Shown one piece after another: positions 62,267-64,000 of a DNA stretch of 64,000 nucleotides. The stretch comes from Herbidospora daliensis. Lineage in GTDB: Bacteria > Actinomycetota > Actinomycetes > Streptosporangiales > Streptosporangiaceae. The position numbers and the translations under genes are program-made. Below the pieces are notes generated by a model. The model had not been told where the DNA came from. It saw nothing but the letters and a program-made list of their open reading frames with translations, and did not search any database. The stretch lies in the NCBI RefSeq assembly GCF_001570585.1, contig NZ_BBXF01000004.1, positions 310,001 through 374,000 of the forward strand, in the 5' to 3' direction. Each line of letters starts with the position of its first letter. Position 1 is the first letter of the stretch.

Positions 62267-63790
62267 CTACGGAGTGACTGCTATGTCGAGAAGAAGAGGT
62301 TCTGACCGTTCTGTCAGGGTGGGGATGACCGCGTCAAGGGTGTCGACGAGGGTGTTCCGGTCGCTGATCTCGACGGCCGCGCACCCCTGGGCCCGCGCCA
62401 GCCCCGCGAGGCTGATCCCGGGGAAGTCCGAGAGCACCACGAACAGCGCCCCGACGCCGTAGTGGGCGGCGCTCCAGAGGGCCTGGACGCCGTACATGGC
62501 CGACCCGTCGCCGACGACCGCCACCACCGGACGGGCCGGCAGCGCCATCCGCAACCCGGTCGCCGCCGGGAGCGCGAACCCGGGCCCGCCCGTCGCGGCC
62601 GAGACCAGTCCGAGCGGACGCCGGGCGGGCAGCAGCCGGTGCAGGTCGGGCCGCGACGACGGGGTCTCCTCGACCACGACCGTCTCCGGGGGCAGCCGTT
62701 CGGCCAGCGCCGCCAGCACGTGGGCGGCCCGGAACCCCTCGCCGGGCTCCGGGACGACCCTGTCGACCGCGCGCGGATCGCGCGGCCGCACCAGCTCCGC
62801 CAGCCTCCGGGCGGCCACCCCCGGATCGGCCCGCAACGCGACCTCCGCCGAGCTGCGGTGCAGTTCTGCGGCGTCGTCGGAGATGACCGCGACGGTGGTG
62901 CCGGGCGGGGTGGACGACCCCTCCCGGTAGGGGTGCTGGCGGAACGCCGCCGCCCCCACCACCAAAACCACGTCGTGGCCGCCGAGCGCGCGGCCCAGCG
63001 CCGGGCGGTCGGCCGGGAGCACCCCGGCGAACAGCCGGTGGTCCTGCGGGAACCCGGCGCGGGTGCCCGACGGCTCCTGGAACACCGGCGACCCGAGCCG
63101 CTCGGCCAGCGCGACCAGCCCCGCCCAGGCCGCCGGGGAGTCGGCGCCGGTGCCCGCGACCAGCGCCGGCGACCGGGCGTCGTCGAGCAGTTCGGCCACC
63201 GGGGCGAGCTCGCCGTCGCCGACCGTCCGGGTCCTGACCACCTGCCGCGGGGCCGGGATCCCGAGGCCGGAGCCGGGGGCGTCCCAGTCGTCCTCCGGCA
63301 CGACGACCAGCGCGGGGCCGCGCCCGGTCACCGCCTCGTGGCGGGCCCGCGCGACGGCGGCCGGGACGTCCTGCGCCCGCGACGGGGCGCTCACCCACAC
63401 GGCGTGGTCGCCGGTCAGGAACGGCTCGTCGGCCAGGTGGCGGCGGCCCGGCCGGCCGACCAGCACGACCAGGGGCGCGCGGTTGGCCCGCGCGGTGGCC
63501 AGCGCGCCGACCGCGTTGCCGAGCCCGGTCGCGGCGCGCAGCAGCACCAGCGCGGGGGCGTCGCGGGCGACGGCCCAGCCGGTCGCCATGCCGACCACCG
63601 CGCTCTCGTGCAGCGCCAGCACCGGCCGCAGGTCGGGGGGCCAGCCCGACAGCGGCGGGACCCGGGCCGCGCCGTGGCCGGCGAAGACCGTGGTCAGCCC
63701 CGTCTCCCGGAGCAGCGCGACGACCTCCTCACGGACACCGCATGGTGATCTGTCCAGGATCAGGTCCTCCAGTCCGGCTCGGATCCGCAC
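62267..63790 (-). CDS. Benzoylformate decarboxylase-like TPP enzyme
   Basis: 507 residues. The conserved Glu is in LALHESAVVGMATGWA, and the TPP/Mg motif is VGDGSAMYGVQALWSAAHYG. A central nucleotide-like domain lies between. Together with the aldehyde dehydrogenase and MFS genes it suggests a mandelate/benzoylformate catabolic operon. Other 2-oxoacid decarboxylase substrates remain possible. First gene of a leftward operon, divergent from an IclR gene. Confidence 0.88.
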   Translation of the reverse strand: MRIRAGLEDLILDRSPCGVREEVVALLRETGLTTVFAGHGAARVPPLSGWPPDLRPVLALHESAVVGMATGWAVARDAPALVLLRAATGLGNAVGALATARANRAPLVVLVGRPGRRHLADEPFLTGDHAVWVSAPSRAQDVPAAVARARHEAVTGRGPALVVVPEDDWDAPGSGLGIPAPRQVVRTRTVGDGELAPVAELLDDARSPALVAGTGADSPAAWAGLVALAERLGSPVFQEPSGTRAGFPQDHRLFAGVLPADRPALGRALGGHDVVLVVGAAAFRQHPYREGSSTPPGTTVAVISDDAAELHRSSAEVALRADPGVAARRLAELVRPRDPRAVDRVVPEPGEGFRAAHVLAALAERLPPETVVVEETPSSRPDLHRLLPARRPLGLVSAATGGPGFALPAATGLRMALPARPVVAVVGDGSAMYGVQALWSAAHYGVGALFVVLSDFPGISLAGLARAQGCAAVEISDRNTLVDTLDAVIPTLTERSEPLLLDIAVTP

Positions 63791-63852
63791 GGCTTTCCAC
63801 AGAGGGCGGAGTTCGTCATCCGAACGATGGTTCTCCTGGCGAACGATGGCAC

Positions 63853-63889
63853 ATTGTTCGCATAGAGAACAATGGTTCGTTATGGGAAC
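63853..63889. promoter_or_regulatory. IclR-type operators in the divergent gap
   Basis: ATTGTTC (63853-63859) and GAACAAT (63867-63873) form a perfect 7-bp dyad; GTTC (63875-63878) and GAAC (63886-63889) form a second. Several CGAACGATGG repeats lie to the left. The layout between the decarboxylase and IclR starts fits IclR control of both. Confidence 0.65.
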
Positions 63890-63915
63890 GATACGAGGCG
63901 CTAGAGTGCCGGACT

Positions 63916-64000
63916 ATGGCTGAGGAATTCGTGCAGTCGCTGGCGCGCGGCCTGGCGGTCATCCGCGCGTTCGACGGGTCCTCTCCCGAGCTGACCCTGA
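63916..64000 (+). CDS. IclR-family regulator, truncated by window end
   Basis: 28 residues are visible: an AEEFVQSLARGLAVIRAF start is typical of PcaR/PobR-like IclR proteins, just before their helix-turn-helix. The rest lies right of the window. Divergence from the decarboxylase operon suggests it senses an aromatic acid. Confidence 0.75.
   Translation, partial: MAEEFVQSLARGLAVIRAFDGSSPELTL

Overview
This window is high-GC DNA (roughly 70% by eye) with dense gene packing, frequent ATGA/TGATG stop-start overlaps and GTG starts. It carries typical actinobacterial families: PadR-DUF1048-DrrAB, CGNR, MprAB-like two-component genes and an MbtI-type salicylate synthase. I infer a filamentous actinomycete, perhaps Streptosporangiales or Streptomycetales; the sequence alone does not fix the genus. 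No rRNA, tRNA, CRISPR array, insertion sequence or replication origin was recognised.

Layout. (1) 1-4052: a 5'-truncated Mom-like/cysteine-protease-fold fusion, a membrane-anchored unknown, an HD phosphohydrolase and a nuclease-like/lamin-tail protein. (2) 4092-11785: a small azole-forming RiPP (TOMM) locus read leftwards. It holds a 79-aa precursor peptide, a fused leader-binding/YcaO cyclodehydratase, a SagB-type dehydrogenase, a double histidine kinase and a response regulator, with a divergent LysR gene across a 41-bp dyad. (3) 11796-19752: ordinary accessory genes, namely a DUF6461-like protein, a secreted protein, an APC permease, a PadR/DUF1048/ABC exporter operon, an acyltransferase-like protein and a TetR/SDR pair.

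(4) 19754-32812: two divergent operons for an amino-group-carrier-protein (LysW) pathway. Leftward: an HK97-fold (encapsulin-like) protein, a sulfotransferase, an SDR, a LysZ-LysK fusion, CysD and CysN. Rightward: LysW, LysX, LysY, split transketolase, acyl-CoA ligase and acyl-CoA dehydrogenase. Together they predict a glutamate-derived, C2-extended, O-sulfated non-proteinogenic amino acid, by the logic known for vazabitide, azinomycin and ficellomycin azabicyclic units, built beside a putative protein shell. (5) 32821-49766: a CGNR regulator and a DHA2-type exporter, then one long rightward operon resembling caboxamycin/A33853/nataxazole-type benzoxazole clusters. Salicylate comes from an MbtI-type synthase. 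3-Hydroxyanthranilate comes from DAHP synthase, a PhzE-like enzyme, a PhzD-like enzyme and a DhbA-like SDR. Activation is by a salicyl-AMP ligase with an aryl carrier protein and by an A-T didomain; two KAS III-like enzymes and an amidohydrolase probably couple and cyclise.

(6) 49807-56962: an NYN nuclease-like gene, an MprAB-like two-component pair with OsmC, ApbE, a small holin-like membrane protein, an MIO-family lyase with a variant triad, and a LacI regulator. (7) 57089-64000: a LacI-operator-controlled amidohydrolase/cupin pair, a glycerophosphodiesterase, and a leftward MFS/benzaldehyde dehydrogenase/benzoylformate decarboxylase operon divergent from a truncated IclR gene. The most novel parts are regions 4 and 5 (possibly one hybrid pathway) and the RiPP locus of region 2.
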